Origin: a virus
Length of the DNA: 21,417 nucleotides
Direction: 5' to 3' (one strand)
IMG/VR virus record: IMGVR_UViG_3300025082_000091
Location: 1-21,417 of that record
Shown: piece by piece, positions 8,145 through 15,655 of the stretch
How positions within the stretch are numbered: the stretch's first letter is position 1
Layout of the letters: every line of letters begins with the position of its first letter
Made by a program: the position numbers and the translations under genes
The notes under the pieces: model-generated
The model's input: the letters and a program-made list of their open reading frames with translations, nothing else
Database searches by the model: none
What the model was told of the DNA's origin: nothing

Positions 8145-8798
8145 TTAAAAATTAGGTGTTGCCGAACGACCAATTTCAGAGGCAATATCCTTTCTAAAAA
8201 TCAAAGACATATAAACTTCAAGTACCCTTGCTCTACTCGCTGCCTGTTCGTCTTCTCCCCTGTCCATGTGAATGTCTACCGATGCTCCATACGCAATTGC
8301 AGGACCGTACAACTGGTCAACGGGCTCATCACTAACTGCAGACAATGAAGTCGGTCTATCTATCTTCGGAGCCTCAAACGTATAGTTTGAACCGCTATTG
8401 TTATCTGGAAGAGGTCTGAGCCAGAGCTTCCGTTCAAAGATCGCTGCTTCCTGTGGCTTTGACTGTGTAGTGTCACTCGGAGGATACTTCCTGATGAAGT
8501 TGGTAAAATCATGATTTAACGTAATGTTCTCACTGTCAAATATGATTGGTTCCCTGATACCAAACACATCAGCTCCAAATGCATACTCTCCCGTACCAGC
8601 CGTAGTCGTACCAGTGAATCCCGCAGAGCCGTCAAACTTGTCAAACTCCGTCGCATGAGTCTGCAACGGCAATACGTTCCTGTAATAATTATCTATGTAA
8701 TTATCGAGGTCGCTGTTTGACAATTGACCCGTTGAAGGCGTACCAGTAAGCTTTCTCACCTTTGCCCTTATAGCTGTCAAGTCCCATGTCTGTGCCAT
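8145..8798 (-). CDS. P22 gp4-like head-tail adaptor
   Basis: This is a 217-residue protein with ACGGAG before the ATG. The N-terminal WDLTAIRAKVRKLTGTPSTG followed by LSNSDLDNYIDNYYRNVLP is the typical start of head-completion/adaptor proteins that bind under the portal in P22-like phages: two helices followed by a beta region. The C-terminal helix (EDEQAASRARVLEVYMSLIF) is also typical. In P22, gp4 joins the portal ring to gp10. The order adaptor, collar protein, Cys/His protein, gp10-like hub supports the assignment. The P22 protein also has muralytic activity, but I see no catalytic residues that would allow that claim here. Confidence 0.78.
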   Translation of the reverse strand: MAQTWDLTAIRAKVRKLTGTPSTGQLSNSDLDNYIDNYYRNVLPLQTHATEFDKFDGSAGFTGTTTAGTGEYAFGADVFGIREPIIFDSENITLNHDFTNFIRKYPPSDTTQSKPQEAAIFERKLWLRPLPDNNSGSNYTFEAPKIDRPTSLSAVSDEPVDQLYGPAIAYGASVDIHMDRGEDEQAASRARVLEVYMSLIFRKDIASEIGRSATPNF

Positions 8799-8810
8799 TA
8801 ACTACTCCGT

Positions 8811-9476
8811 TTAAAGATCGTCGTCCGAAGATTTATCCTCTTCTTTCTTAGAGTCTTTCTCCTCAACCTTCTTCACTTCAATACTCTTTTTCAGGTCTTT
8901 GTTTTCACCCTTTGCTTTGTTAAGCGAAAATGCCAGATCTTTGTTCTGTTCTATTACCTCGTCGAGCTTCTTCATAAGATTAGTATTGTCATTCACCAGC
9001 TCCTGCTGTTTTTGTGCCGACAAAACGTCTGCAGATGCCTTCGGAGCCTTTGTAGTCTCACTGAGCATTGCAGGTGAAATCTTGCAATTCAACTTCTCTC
9101 TCAGGTGTTCATAAACAGGATCCTTGTCGTCTATAACCGTAGAGAGAACGAACCTGTACTTCTTACCCGTCTGCATCGACCTGTACTGACCACTGTCTGG
9201 AAAGTTCGGATCGGGCACGTTGTTGTATACTGGATAATACAATCCAGCGATATGGTTCCTCAGTCTCTCGGGCAGGTTATAACACAACCCGTCTTTTAAA
9301 ACATAGCTGCGGATCTCATTTGATATCGGAGCCCCAGCACTGAATTCAAGAGGAACCTTTGCGGACTCCATATTCTGAAATCTCACAACCATAAAGTTCG
9401 TGTCCTCTGGTATAGGCTTTTTCACTGTCGTCTTTGCCTTTACTGTCGTCTTTCCTTTTTCCGCAACTGCTTCCAT
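8811..9476 (-). CDS. Head-associated protein with C-terminal coiled coil, function unknown
   Basis: This is a 221-residue protein with a strong AGAAGGAGA box before the ATG. The N-terminal 20 residues are Lys/Thr-rich. Residues about 27-130 form a compact domain with VRFQNMESAKVPLEFSAG, LKDGLCYNLPERLRNHIAGL and KYRFVLSTVI. Residues about 150-221 are very charged and helical, ending in a Lys/Glu/Asp tail (KEEDKSSDDDL). The middle domain resembles small structural proteins found beside capsid genes in several podoviruses, but I cannot name the family. It lies between the probable decoration protein and the gp4-like adaptor, so a minor head or neck role is likely. Confidence 0.72.
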   Translation of the reverse strand: MEAVAEKGKTTVKAKTTVKKPIPEDTNFMVVRFQNMESAKVPLEFSAGAPISNEIRSYVLKDGLCYNLPERLRNHIAGLYYPVYNNVPDPNFPDSGQYRSMQTGKKYRFVLSTVIDDKDPVYEHLREKLNCKISPAMLSETTKAPKASADVLSAQKQQELVNDNTNLMKKLDEVIEQNKDLAFSLNKAKGENKDLKKSIEVKKVEEKDSKKEEDKSSDDDL

Positions 9477-9521
9477 TTTTTCGTCTCCTTCTAAAATTTG
9501 CCAAGTTTATAAATCCCAGCA

Positions 9522-9546
9522 CAGGGAGAGTATGTTCATCTCCCTG
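9522..9546 (-). repeat. Hairpin between decoration and minor head protein genes
   Basis: CAGGGAGA (9522-9529) and TCTCCCTG (9539-9546) can pair as a perfect 8-bp stem with a 9-base loop. It sits in the gap of about 86 bases after the decoration protein stop. No T-run follows on the minus strand, so it is not a convincing intrinsic terminator. It could protect or process mRNA between highly and less highly expressed genes. Confidence 0.55.
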
Positions 9547-9562
9547 CACCAGAAATTAAGCT

Positions 9563-10180
9563 TTAAGCTTCAAACTGTGTTCCGAATGCTGCAAAGTGAA
9601 GTACGTCACTTGTTGCCGTGATAAAGTTAGAAGGAATTGTAAATCCCTTAAAACCACTTCTTGTTACCAACGCACCTGCTGCGAACTTCGTGGCAGAGGT
9701 ATCGGCAGCAGCTACACGGAATGCCGAATCAACTGTCAGGGAAGAGTCACTTGCAATTGCAGTTACCCTTCTCTTTTCCGACCCGACTTCAATGATGTCT
9801 CCAGCTGAAAGTTCAGTGGAATACACTGCGCCTCCTGTTCCCGCCAGAGTTGCTGATCCTGCAGTAGATGTTGACGTACCCGTTAAGGTAGACGAAGCGG
9901 CAGCCGTAGACCCTGTATTGTAATCTGAGAGACCGTTGGTGGTCTCGTCAACAAGGTTTACATTATCACTGCCACCATCGTTATCCAAGCGGACAATCTT
10001 GGCAGACTGTGCAGCAGCCATCCCCCCGAACCGAATCAGAAGACCGTCTTCACCATCTGCAACGTCTTCATTGAAAATTATTACGAGTTCTGGTATGAAC
10101 CCGCAATCTACATTCTTACCGTCACTGGCTTCTGTTGCTGTAGCGGTAATCTTGCCTGACTTCATTTGGACTAAGCCCAT
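9563..10180 (-). CDS. Probable capsid decoration / head structural protein
   Basis: This is a 205-residue protein with GGGAG upstream of the ATG, placed directly after the major capsid protein gene. Composition is Ala/Gly/Ser/Thr-rich with little Cys or Trp, as in many capsid-cementing proteins. The N-terminus (KSGKITATATEAS) and centre are beta-rich. Residues about 118-155 contain VYSTELSAGDIIEVGSEKRR and VTAIASDSSLTVDSAF, a beta-barrel-like motif common in phage head and tail surface proteins. The end (KGFTIPSNFITATSDVLHFA) looks like a closing strand. The role is inferred from position and composition. Confidence 0.68.
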   Translation of the reverse strand: MGLVQMKSGKITATATEASDGKNVDCGFIPELVIIFNEDVADGEDGLLIRFGGMAAAQSAKIVRLDNDGGSDNVNLVDETTNGLSDYNTGSTAAASSTLTGTSTSTAGSATLAGTGGAVYSTELSAGDIIEVGSEKRRVTAIASDSSLTVDSAFRVAAADTSATKFAAGALVTRSGFKGFTIPSNFITATSDVLHFAAFGTQFEA

Positions 10181-10239
10181 TGTTTAACTCCCATCTAAAA
10201 GGTTACCTATTGGCTATATAATTTACATCTTGAAACTGT

Positions 10240-11178
10240 TTACGCCTTTGAGACCTGAAGGATATGCATGAAACTATCGTTCAGGATTCTCGATACATAC
10301 GCAAACTTCCAGCCAGAAGTTGCTCTCTGGTTTAAAGGATCATCACCATCACCGAAGTTCTTGACGATGTTCTTGAGAGTTCCTCCTGTAATAGAAGTAA
10401 TAGCATAAGCATTTCTGCCGATGATATTAAGGTTGTATGTATTAGGTGATCCAGAAGTCTTCTCGGCATTGGTTGAGTACACCCACCTTACATTGCCAGT
10501 TGAACCCCACTCCGATTCCAGTACAGTACTCTGTGCTGGGTACTTCGCAGTTGGAATAAACTCCTGTACGTCTTCGAGATCGGGAGTGATGATATCACTG
10601 TGCATAGTACCCCAGAACGCTGCTCGTACTGGAGTGGTTCCGACCCCACGGCTTGCAGTTACAACAGATCTCAACATCTTCGCCTTGTTGCCGAGCAGCG
10701 TCTGCACGACGGTCTGGATGTCAGTCTTGTTGATTTCTGTCGGAGTGCTGCCGTTTGCACCCTGAGTCGCCTGTGTAAGGGATGCCGTTGCAGACAGCAT
10801 ATCCTTTGTAAGCTCGTCTCGGGTCTCACCAGCCTGTTCACCCAGAAGCTCTGCTTCAACGGTAAGGACTGGGTCTTCGACTGTCAAGTCGATGACATCG
10901 GTTATAGTAACGAAGTCACCATAGAAGGCTATAGTTGCCGTCAAGTCAGTCTTCGCAAGCTTCTGACCGTTAGGAGTCTGACCTTCTGTTAAAGGCGTAG
11001 TAGCTGTTGTCAGCGCACTGTACCGCCTGAACTTAATGATATTACCGCTCTTGGCGGGAATATCCCTTTGTTCCGCAAACATATCATGAATGAGGAACGG
11101 TAATGCACGTTCCAGCAGTATCCTGTCATAATATGTGGATACCGCTGGATCCACTTCTGATGTCGTAGTAATCGCCAC
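10240..11178 (-). CDS. Major capsid protein, N4-gp56 family
   Basis: The product has 312 residues from a GTG at 11178 with AAGGAG seven bases upstream; no in-frame ATG with a good box competes. Motifs typical of the N4-gp56 major capsid family (HK97 fold) appear in order: TYYDRILLERALPFLIHDMF (15-34), AKSGNIIKFRRYSALTTATT, PLTEGQTPNGQ, YGDFVTITDVIDLTVEDPVL, AELLGEQAGETRDELTKDML, and VYSTNAEKTSG near the C-terminal third. It assembles the icosahedral shell with the scaffold encoded immediately upstream. No protease gene or obvious cleavage site is seen nearby. It starts 21 bases after the scaffold stop. Confidence 0.93.
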   Translation of the reverse strand: MAITTTSEVDPAVSTYYDRILLERALPFLIHDMFAEQRDIPAKSGNIIKFRRYSALTTATTPLTEGQTPNGQKLAKTDLTATIAFYGDFVTITDVIDLTVEDPVLTVEAELLGEQAGETRDELTKDMLSATASLTQATQGANGSTPTEINKTDIQTVVQTLLGNKAKMLRSVVTASRGVGTTPVRAAFWGTMHSDIITPDLEDVQEFIPTAKYPAQSTVLESEWGSTGNVRWVYSTNAEKTSGSPNTYNLNIIGRNAYAITSITGGTLKNIVKNFGDGDDPLNQRATSGWKFAYVSRILNDSFMHILQVSKA

Positions 11179-11199
11179 TGTTAGTCTCCTTGTTCATAC

Positions 11200-11967
11200 T
11201 CATTGAGCTGCCTTGCGCTTCACTGCTTCGACTCGTTTATTGAAGTCCGCCTGTGATTCATTGGCTATAACCCTTGCCAGATCCGTGTCGTCCGCAGCAC
11301 CTCCCGTAGCATTCACTGACGCAGGAGTTTTTGCGTTCTTTTGAATCTTATTCCTGACCTTGTTCGTAGTTGTTCTTTTTACATAAGCTGGGTCAAGTGT
11401 TGCAATGTTATAAGCCAGTAAAGGTCTGAACCTTTCAGAGGCTTCAGACAGAGCCTGCTTCATCTGTGGTTGAGCTTCGAGTACATTTATTAAATTAGTA
11501 TTAATAACATCATCGTAGTCTGGATACTGTGCCTTTACCTGTAGCAAAGCGGTTTCTGTTGAGTTCTGCGCTCCTATAGCAGAGAGTTGCTGTTCAAACT
11601 TGTTCTCTATCTTACCAACGATATCTCTCAGCTCCCTCCCCGTGATTACGGTGTCATCAGTTACGTCACCCATATCTTTTGGCGACGTTCCATCATTGTC
11701 CGTAGCACGAAAAGCCTTAATGGTATCGTTCATAATCTGGAGATTCTGTTCGGCATTCTGCCTTATCATCCTCTCGCTTTTGAGCGCAGAGAGGGGAACC
11801 ATCTCCTCTTTTGGCTCCGCAGGGTCCCGACCTGCAGCAGGATCCTTCTGGTTGCCGTTTGCATCCTCTGGATCCTCAACTGGGTCAGCCACCGCAGCAC
11901 CTGTGTCTTCACCACCATCAGTAAAATGCAGCTCACTATCATCAACTACTTCTTCAAACTCTTTCAT
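11200..11967 (-). CDS. Scaffold-like head assembly protein
   Basis: The product has 255 residues from the ATG at 11967, which has AAGGAT six bases upstream. An in-frame GTG at 12012 would add 15 residues (PPTATKTFFKKDKA) but lacks a good box and lies in the arm of an inverted repeat. The N-terminal 80 residues are very acidic (FEEVVDDSELHFTDGGEDTG, then Asp/Glu/Pro-rich). The centre is helical (LSALKSERMIRQNAEQNLQ; GKIENKFEQQLSAI). The C-terminus is basic (KVRNKIQKNAKTP; FNKRVEAVKRKAAQ). This acidic-helical-basic layout, directly upstream of the major capsid gene and after the portal, is typical of phage scaffolds, whose basic end docks on the shell. There is no sign of a fused protease. Confidence 0.82.
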   Translation of the reverse strand: MKEFEEVVDDSELHFTDGGEDTGAAVADPVEDPEDANGNQKDPAAGRDPAEPKEEMVPLSALKSERMIRQNAEQNLQIMNDTIKAFRATDNDGTSPKDMGDVTDDTVITGRELRDIVGKIENKFEQQLSAIGAQNSTETALLQVKAQYPDYDDVINTNLINVLEAQPQMKQALSEASERFRPLLAYNIATLDPAYVKRTTTNKVRNKIQKNAKTPASVNATGGAADDTDLARVIANESQADFNKRVEAVKRKAAQ

Positions 11968-11975
11968 AGCTTTAT

Positions 11976-11990
11976 CCTTTTTAAAAAAGG
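11976..11990 (-). promoter_or_regulatory. Palindrome overlapping the scaffold ribosome binding site
   Basis: CCTTTTTAAAAAAGG forms a perfect 6-bp A/T-rich arm pair with a 3-base loop. On the minus strand its downstream arm is part of the AAGGAT that serves as Shine-Dalgarno for the scaffold ATG at 11967. Folding would hide the box. The stem is weak, so any control would be temperature- or ribosome-dependent. Confidence 0.4.
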
Positions 11991-11998
11991 TTTTTGTT

Positions 11999-12015
11999 GC
12001 CGTAGGCGGCACGGC
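11999..12015 (-). repeat. Inverted repeat in scaffold leader
   Basis: GCCGT and ACGGC pair around a 7-base loop. It covers the alternative GTG start at 12012, which argues against that start being used. Confidence 0.45.
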
Positions 12016-12044
12016 TTTCTTACGCCCTTTGATTTACAACAATG

Positions 12045-12058
12045 CCCTTCGTCAAGGG
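12045..12058 (-). repeat. Inverted repeat in scaffold leader
   Basis: CCCTT and AAGGG pair around the tetraloop CGTC on one strand and GACG on the other. It is one of five consecutive hairpins in the noncoding leader. TTGACG, which looks like a -35 box, lies in it, but no matching -10 box follows at 16-18 bases. Confidence 0.45.
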
Positions 12059-12074
12059 TCTTGCATAATCTATA

Positions 12075-12135
12075 GCAGTAAAAAAACACAGGAATTGGAA
12101 GTACGGGCTCCCGCAAGCCTGTGCCTTTTTACTGC
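12075..12135 (-). terminator. Long stem-loop, possible intrinsic terminator or structured RNA
   Basis: Arms 12075-12092 and 12118-12135 pair over 18 positions (GCAGTAAAAA, a two-base mismatch, then CACAGG). The 25-base loop contains a second small hairpin (CGGG-CT-CCCG at 12104-12113). On the minus strand CACAGG...CCTGTG is followed by seven T, which suits an intrinsic terminator at the end of the portal operon. On the plus strand the stem is followed by CCTTTTT, so it may act in both directions. If it terminates only partly it would separate portal and capsid expression levels. Confidence 0.55.
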
Positions 12136-12139
12136 CTAT

Positions 12140-12166
12140 CCTATGATCACGGAGGTGAACAATAGG
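12140..12166 (-). repeat. Hairpin immediately after the 43-residue basic gene
   Basis: CCTAT/ATAGG and TCAC/GTGA pair around GGAG with small internal bulges. It begins one base after the TAA of the small basic gene and precedes the long stem-loop at 12075-12135. Confidence 0.4.
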
Positions 12167-12298
12167 TTACTTCTTTTTTTTCCGTTTAAGAGCCAACGTC
12201 CTGAGGTAGCGTCGTTGTTTCCTGCTGAACATCTTATTATCAACAAGCCCTTCCCTTCTTTTTACGGAAGGGGACTCAATCGCTTTAAAATTCATCAT
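12167..12298 (-). CDS. Small very basic peptide (43 residues)
   Basis: The gene starts at ATGATG overlapping the stop of the 116-residue gene (AAATGATG), so initiation at 12298 or 12295 is probably coupled. The product has nine Lys and seven Arg against three acidic residues, with a segment FSRKQRRYLRTLALKRKKKK at the end. It has no Cys and no membrane segment. Such a peptide could bind nucleic acid or the acidic arm of the scaffold encoded next. It is the last gene before a noncoding stretch of about 200 bases. I recognise no family. The overlap, the clean frame and the filling of an otherwise empty gap support it being real. Confidence 0.6.
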   Translation of the reverse strand: MMNFKAIESPSVKRREGLVDNKMFSRKQRRYLRTLALKRKKKK

Positions 12299-12645
12299 TT
12301 ATTCGGAGCTTTCCCCATGTGAAAAATTTCATCGGAAAAATCACCAACTTTGTTTATGGTCATGTCTGGCTGCATAACATCTCTCGGAAACACCCAGATC
12401 CTCACCAGCTCCCCCTTGTTGTTGTCAACATGGTAGAGTATCGTCCCTATCATCGGAACCTTGGGCTTATCTTTTTCCTTGAGCAGTATAATTTTATTGT
12501 TAATTACGTCGGAATTCCAATTATCTACCTGCGCTGCTATAAGAATGTAATAGTTTGGATCGCTTTTCTTTCTGTTAACGACCTTTTCCATCGACTTCTG
12601 CAGGTCAAGGGTCATCTCGTTTCGTGCTTCGTGAAAGGTCAGCAT
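12295..12645 (-). CDS. Conserved-looking small phage protein, function unknown
   Basis: This is a 116-residue protein. The ATG lies in the sequence GAAGGAGAATGTATG, so the Shine-Dalgarno box is strong, and it overlaps the previous stop by seven bases. The N-terminal half is helical and charged (LTFHEARNEMTLDLQKSMEK). The C-terminal half is beta-rich (YYILIAAQVDNWNSDVINNK; VPMIGTILYHVDNNKGELVR; IWVFPRDVMQPDM). It lies between the portal and scaffold genes, a place where small head-assembly or portal-accessory proteins are common. No motif suggests a reaction. Confidence 0.72.
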   Translation of the reverse strand: MLTFHEARNEMTLDLQKSMEKVVNRKKSDPNYYILIAAQVDNWNSDVINNKIILLKEKDKPKVPMIGTILYHVDNNKGELVRIWVFPRDVMQPDMTINKVGDFSDEIFHMGKAPNK

Positions 12646-12860
12646 ACATTCTCCTTCTTAACGGTAAACCCCCTGTTCCCAGTCATGTCTGGGTATACCC
12701 TGACATTACCTTTAGCCCTTGCAATCATTGACTGCATCAACAGCCCTATGCCTCCATGTGATATAGTTTCAACCCTTGCAGAATTATGTTCTTTGATTAC
12801 ATCAGGTATAGTATCTGAAATATTTCTCAGAGTTCCAAATTTGTCAAAATACTTTTTCAT
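12639..12860 (-). CDS. Small protein after portal, function unknown
   Basis: This is a 73-residue protein whose ATG overlaps the portal stop as ATGA, so translation is coupled. It is basic overall with a helical centre (TIPDVIKEHNSARVETISHG; LLMQSMIARAKGNVRVYPD) and ends in KKENVC. The coding region also supplies the ribosome binding site of the next gene. I do not recognise it. Confidence 0.65.
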   Translation of the reverse strand: MKKYFDKFGTLRNISDTIPDVIKEHNSARVETISHGGIGLLMQSMIARAKGNVRVYPDMTGNRGFTVKKENVC

Positions 12861-14770
12861 CTCTGTGTCACTAATTGTTTCTGTTCTTCTGGCTTCGTTA
12901 TTTCATCGATTTCCTTTGCAATAGACATCGCAGTTGCAACCTTGTTTATTTCGATCTCCGAAGCAGCCTTAATTCCGAGTATCTCATTAAGATTAGCCTT
13001 CGATTTATTGACTTCAACAGTACTGGCATCTTTAAATGCCTTTGCCTTTGTTGATTCTATCGCTGCCTGATTTACCTGATCCTGAATCTGCTGCGACTGC
13101 GTAGCCATTTTTGCCTGACCTTCTACTATCTTTGCCAGTTCGTCCTTCCTCTCAAGGTTGGATGCCTGTATAATTGCAGAGTCTGGAATTTTAACTCCAG
13201 CCCTCTTCATGCCAAGCAACTGCATGAAGTGCATCTGTTTCTGCGAGTCCGTCAACAAGCCTTCTGTAACTTCCACGTCATGCCGTGAGAGATCAGGGTC
13301 AAAGAACTGTGCAGATGGCTGTCTGTTCGTAATCCTGTGTATCTTTTCCGCATCCCAGTTTTTTCTCACTATCGCCATTGTGATTCTTCCGAGCAATTCC
13401 TTGGACGTACTATAGTTATCAAAGAGATCCTGCAAAGTCGTAAGTGCCTGCCCAGTCCTCACCCTTGCCAGTATACCAGCCACCTCAACATCATCCTTGT
13501 CTGCAAGCCCTAACAGCTCGTTATTCGCCCCAGAGATCTCGACCAAATCATCGTCCATGACCTTCTGCATCTGCAGGTTCCCTGCTGGTATGTCAGGGGG
13601 CGTTATCTTCGCCACACGTTCCGAAATAGGTCTCCCTGCCTGCTGCTTGAGCCATATCACACCACCCTGCCCTGTCTGATACAGAGACTCTTTGTTCACA
13701 ACAGATTTTTCTTCTGCGAAGTACCCGCTGTTGAGCTGGGAGTCGAGTATGTCAAGGTTCTTGCTTCTGCGTTTGTTTACCTCTCTCTGGGGGTCGATGA
13801 TGTCCCTGACAACACCCTGTATCTTCTTATCAAGTTCAATATACTCAGGATCAAAATACCCCATAACAGGCACAAATCTGAAATTATTTGTCCCCATCGG
13901 GTCTGGACCGTGATAAATCTCTTCGTCTTCTATAAATATCGTTACCTCAACATCTCTCTCAAACCTCTTTATCTTTTCAAGAGAAGGGAACTCTTTCGAT
14001 ATATCATTTGCCTCTTTTTCGGTACCGTCAAAACGATGCATCCTGTTTGTATTTACGTCAAAGAACACAATCACTGGCTTACTGACTCTCTGCCAGTGTT
14101 CGTCATATCTTAACAGCTCATGCTTCAACAGGTTTTCATTGAAATTAGACGTTATATATTTGTTATCCTGCGCTGGTCGCATGGGCTTCAACTTATCTAT
14201 TTCGCCCGCAAAGAATGGTGCAATCGATTTCGCTGCACTTCTTGTTATCCATTCCCGTCTGAGTATTTCGGGACAGTCGCTCAGATCTCTTCTCGTAAAA
14301 GACGGATGGAGAAGGAACCTGTTGTGCGGTATCCTCGTATACTTCAACTCTCCGTTTAAGGGATCCGTACTGAAATCAAGCCAAGGCTCTACCAAGTTCA
14401 ACCCAGTTTTAAGCGCACCCTGTTCAAACGCATCCGACATCACGTTGTAACCCTGACAGTGCTTCATTATGTACTGAAGCGTCTGGCTCCATATCGATGC
14501 ATCTTCGGTGTCAGAGTTTTCGTTCGGGTCAACTTTATAACTGAGCCTGTTCTTACGCTGGTAACCAGAAATAATCTTAATGATGCGTTTTATCTTGTTA
14601 AAGACAAAGGCGTTCCTTCTTTTACTCTTGAGGTAACCCTTCTCTGCTGAACTCCACTGATCACCAAGAACGAACCGCATATCACTGTCGGCTTCTTTAA
14701 TCCACTTATCCCAGATAACGATAAAGTTGTTATACGTTTCATTGTATTTATCTATTCTGCGTTCTGCCAT
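12857..14770 (-). CDS. Portal protein, P22-like
   Basis: This is a 637-residue protein. The N-terminal MRFVLGDQWS (31-40) and NKIKRIIKIISGYQRKNR (58-75) are typical of P22-class portals. So are EPWLDF, RIPHNRFLLHPSFTRRDLSD, and the helix VRDIIDPQREVNKRRSKNLD around residues 335-355. The region after about 390 (GANNELLGLADKDDVEVAGI) and a long Gln/Lys/Ala-rich C-terminal helix (about 540-637) correspond to wing, clip and barrel segments. P22's portal has about 725 residues, so this one is somewhat short at the barrel end. It forms the dodecameric ring through which TerL packages DNA. Start: TAATAATG directly after the coiled-coil gene, with no strong Shine-Dalgarno box, so reinitiation is likely. 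Confidence 0.92.
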   Translation of the reverse strand: MAERRIDKYNETYNNFIVIWDKWIKEADSDMRFVLGDQWSSAEKGYLKSKRRNAFVFNKIKRIIKIISGYQRKNRLSYKVDPNENSDTEDASIWSQTLQYIMKHCQGYNVMSDAFEQGALKTGLNLVEPWLDFSTDPLNGELKYTRIPHNRFLLHPSFTRRDLSDCPEILRREWITRSAAKSIAPFFAGEIDKLKPMRPAQDNKYITSNFNENLLKHELLRYDEHWQRVSKPVIVFFDVNTNRMHRFDGTEKEANDISKEFPSLEKIKRFERDVEVTIFIEDEEIYHGPDPMGTNNFRFVPVMGYFDPEYIELDKKIQGVVRDIIDPQREVNKRRSKNLDILDSQLNSGYFAEEKSVVNKESLYQTGQGGVIWLKQQAGRPISERVAKITPPDIPAGNLQMQKVMDDDLVEISGANNELLGLADKDDVEVAGILARVRTGQALTTLQDLFDNYSTSKELLGRITMAIVRKNWDAEKIHRITNRQPSAQFFDPDLSRHDVEVTEGLLTDSQKQMHFMQLLGMKRAGVKIPDSAIIQASNLERKDELAKIVEGQAKMATQSQQIQDQVNQAAIESTKAKAFKDASTVEVNKSKANLNEILGIKAASEIEINKVATAMSIAKEIDEITKPEEQKQLVTQR

Positions 14771-14772
14771 TA

Positions 14773-15273
14773 TTATTTAACCAAAACACCAGCGCCCTCG
14801 CTCAGCCCTTTAAGGGCAGCATTCACCTCTTTAATTTTTGCTTCTTTAGCTTCCAGCTCTGAATCCATCGCCTTTATTTTTTCGCTATGTTCACGCTGTA
14901 GCTGGTCAAATGTTTCCTGAGACTCTGCCTTTGCCTCGGCAAAGGAGTCTCTCAGCTCCGAGACTTTCTGAGAACAACCACTTTCCAAGATATTTTCAAG
15001 CTTGGTAACTTTATCATTAAGCTCGTCCACCATCTGCTTCTTCTGTTTAATTACGTTGTCGAGTTCGTCACCGTCGGTTTTCAGACGCTCATTCTCTATA
15101 ATTGATGTATTAACCGTCTTATTAAGTTCGCCCGCCTTTGAAAGAAGAGACGACACGTTGCCTTCCGCAGCTCTCACAGCTTCAACTACCTTCAGTATTT
15201 CCGCAGAAGCTTTGAAAGCTTTGTTAAATTGCCGAGCAATAGCTTCGGTTTCTTCCCAATTTATATTCCCCAT
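14773..15273 (-). CDS. Coiled-coil protein of unknown function
   Basis: This is a 166-residue protein with GGAG seven bases before the ATG. After a short N-terminal segment (MGNINWEETEAIARQFNKAF), residues about 45-155 are continuous charged heptads (IIENERLKTDGDELDNVIKQ; KVTKLENILE; EHSEKIKAMDSELEAKEAKI). One Cys at about residue 100 interrupts it. It sits between a small beta protein and the portal. It could be an assembly chaperone, a second scaffold or a packaging accessory protein. A terminase small subunit role cannot be excluded from context, but no helix-turn-helix is seen, and such coiled coils in this position are otherwise unassigned. Confidence 0.72.
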   Translation of the reverse strand: MGNINWEETEAIARQFNKAFKASAEILKVVEAVRAAEGNVSSLLSKAGELNKTVNTSIIENERLKTDGDELDNVIKQKKQMVDELNDKVTKLENILESGCSQKVSELRDSFAEAKAESQETFDQLQREHSEKIKAMDSELEAKEAKIKEVNAALKGLSEGAGVLVK

Positions 15274-15283
15274 AGCTTCTCCG

Positions 15284-15655
15284 TTAAGTTTTAAAGTAAA
15301 ATAGAATTCTTACGTTAAGAGATTGACTTCCACCACCACCTGAAACAGACGGCTGTATGGTAAGTGGATTCTGTGCAAGCTGCCTCATTGCTTCCGCTGA
15401 AAACGACATCGCATTCTCAAAGATGTCTACCAGTGACTGCAAATTTGCAGGGGTACTGGCAGGATTATTTGTGCCTTTAATCAAAACCGTGCTGCTGTCA
15501 AATGTACCGTCTACCTGAACACTGGCATCCGAAAACGCAGGAGCGGTAAACGCCTTAAATGTATCCGCATTGGTTACACTCTTCCATTCAACAAGTATTC
15601 CGTTTCCACCCTTACCCTGATCAAACCTCGTTCTTTCATACTGTATTTCAGCCAT
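15284..15655 (-). CDS. Small phage structural-type protein
   Basis: This is a 123-residue protein with AGGAGG eight bases before the ATG; that box lies inside the preceding 20-codon gene. The sequence is beta-rich: SVQVDGTFDSSTVLIKGTNN, a middle helix MSFSAEAMRQLAQNPLTIQP, then SVSGGGGSQSLNVRILFYFK. This pattern of beta strand with IKGTNNPAS, helix and a closing SGG...LNVRI strand occurs in many short phage proteins encoded near terminase and capsid genes. None that I know has an assigned function. A small capsid-surface or neck component is possible. Confidence 0.72.
   Translation of the reverse strand: MAEIQYERTRFDQGKGGNGILVEWKSVTNADTFKAFTAPAFSDASVQVDGTFDSSTVLIKGTNNPASTPANLQSLVDIFENAMSFSAEAMRQLAQNPLTIQPSVSGGGGSQSLNVRILFYFKT

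Noticed and set aside
11968-12012. GTG at 12012 as the scaffold start
   Set aside because: It would lie in an inverted repeat and has no good ribosome binding site, whereas the ATG at 11967 has AAGGAT at suitable spacing.
12025-12056. TTGACG as a -35 promoter box before the scaffold gene
   Set aside because: No TATAAT-like hexamer occurs at 16-18 bases, and the element is explained by the CCCTT/AAGGG hairpin.
12075-12135. tRNA or phi29-type packaging RNA in the leader
   Set aside because: The arms do not form a cloverleaf, there is no anticodon or T-arm pattern, and the stem has no similarity I can identify to packaging RNA.
11600-12322. Plus-strand open frame of 240 codons across the scaffold and its leader
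   Set aside because: It runs antisense through the scaffold gene and through all the leader hairpins, with no family resemblance and low-complexity Ser-rich sequence. The minus-strand scaffold fits its context.
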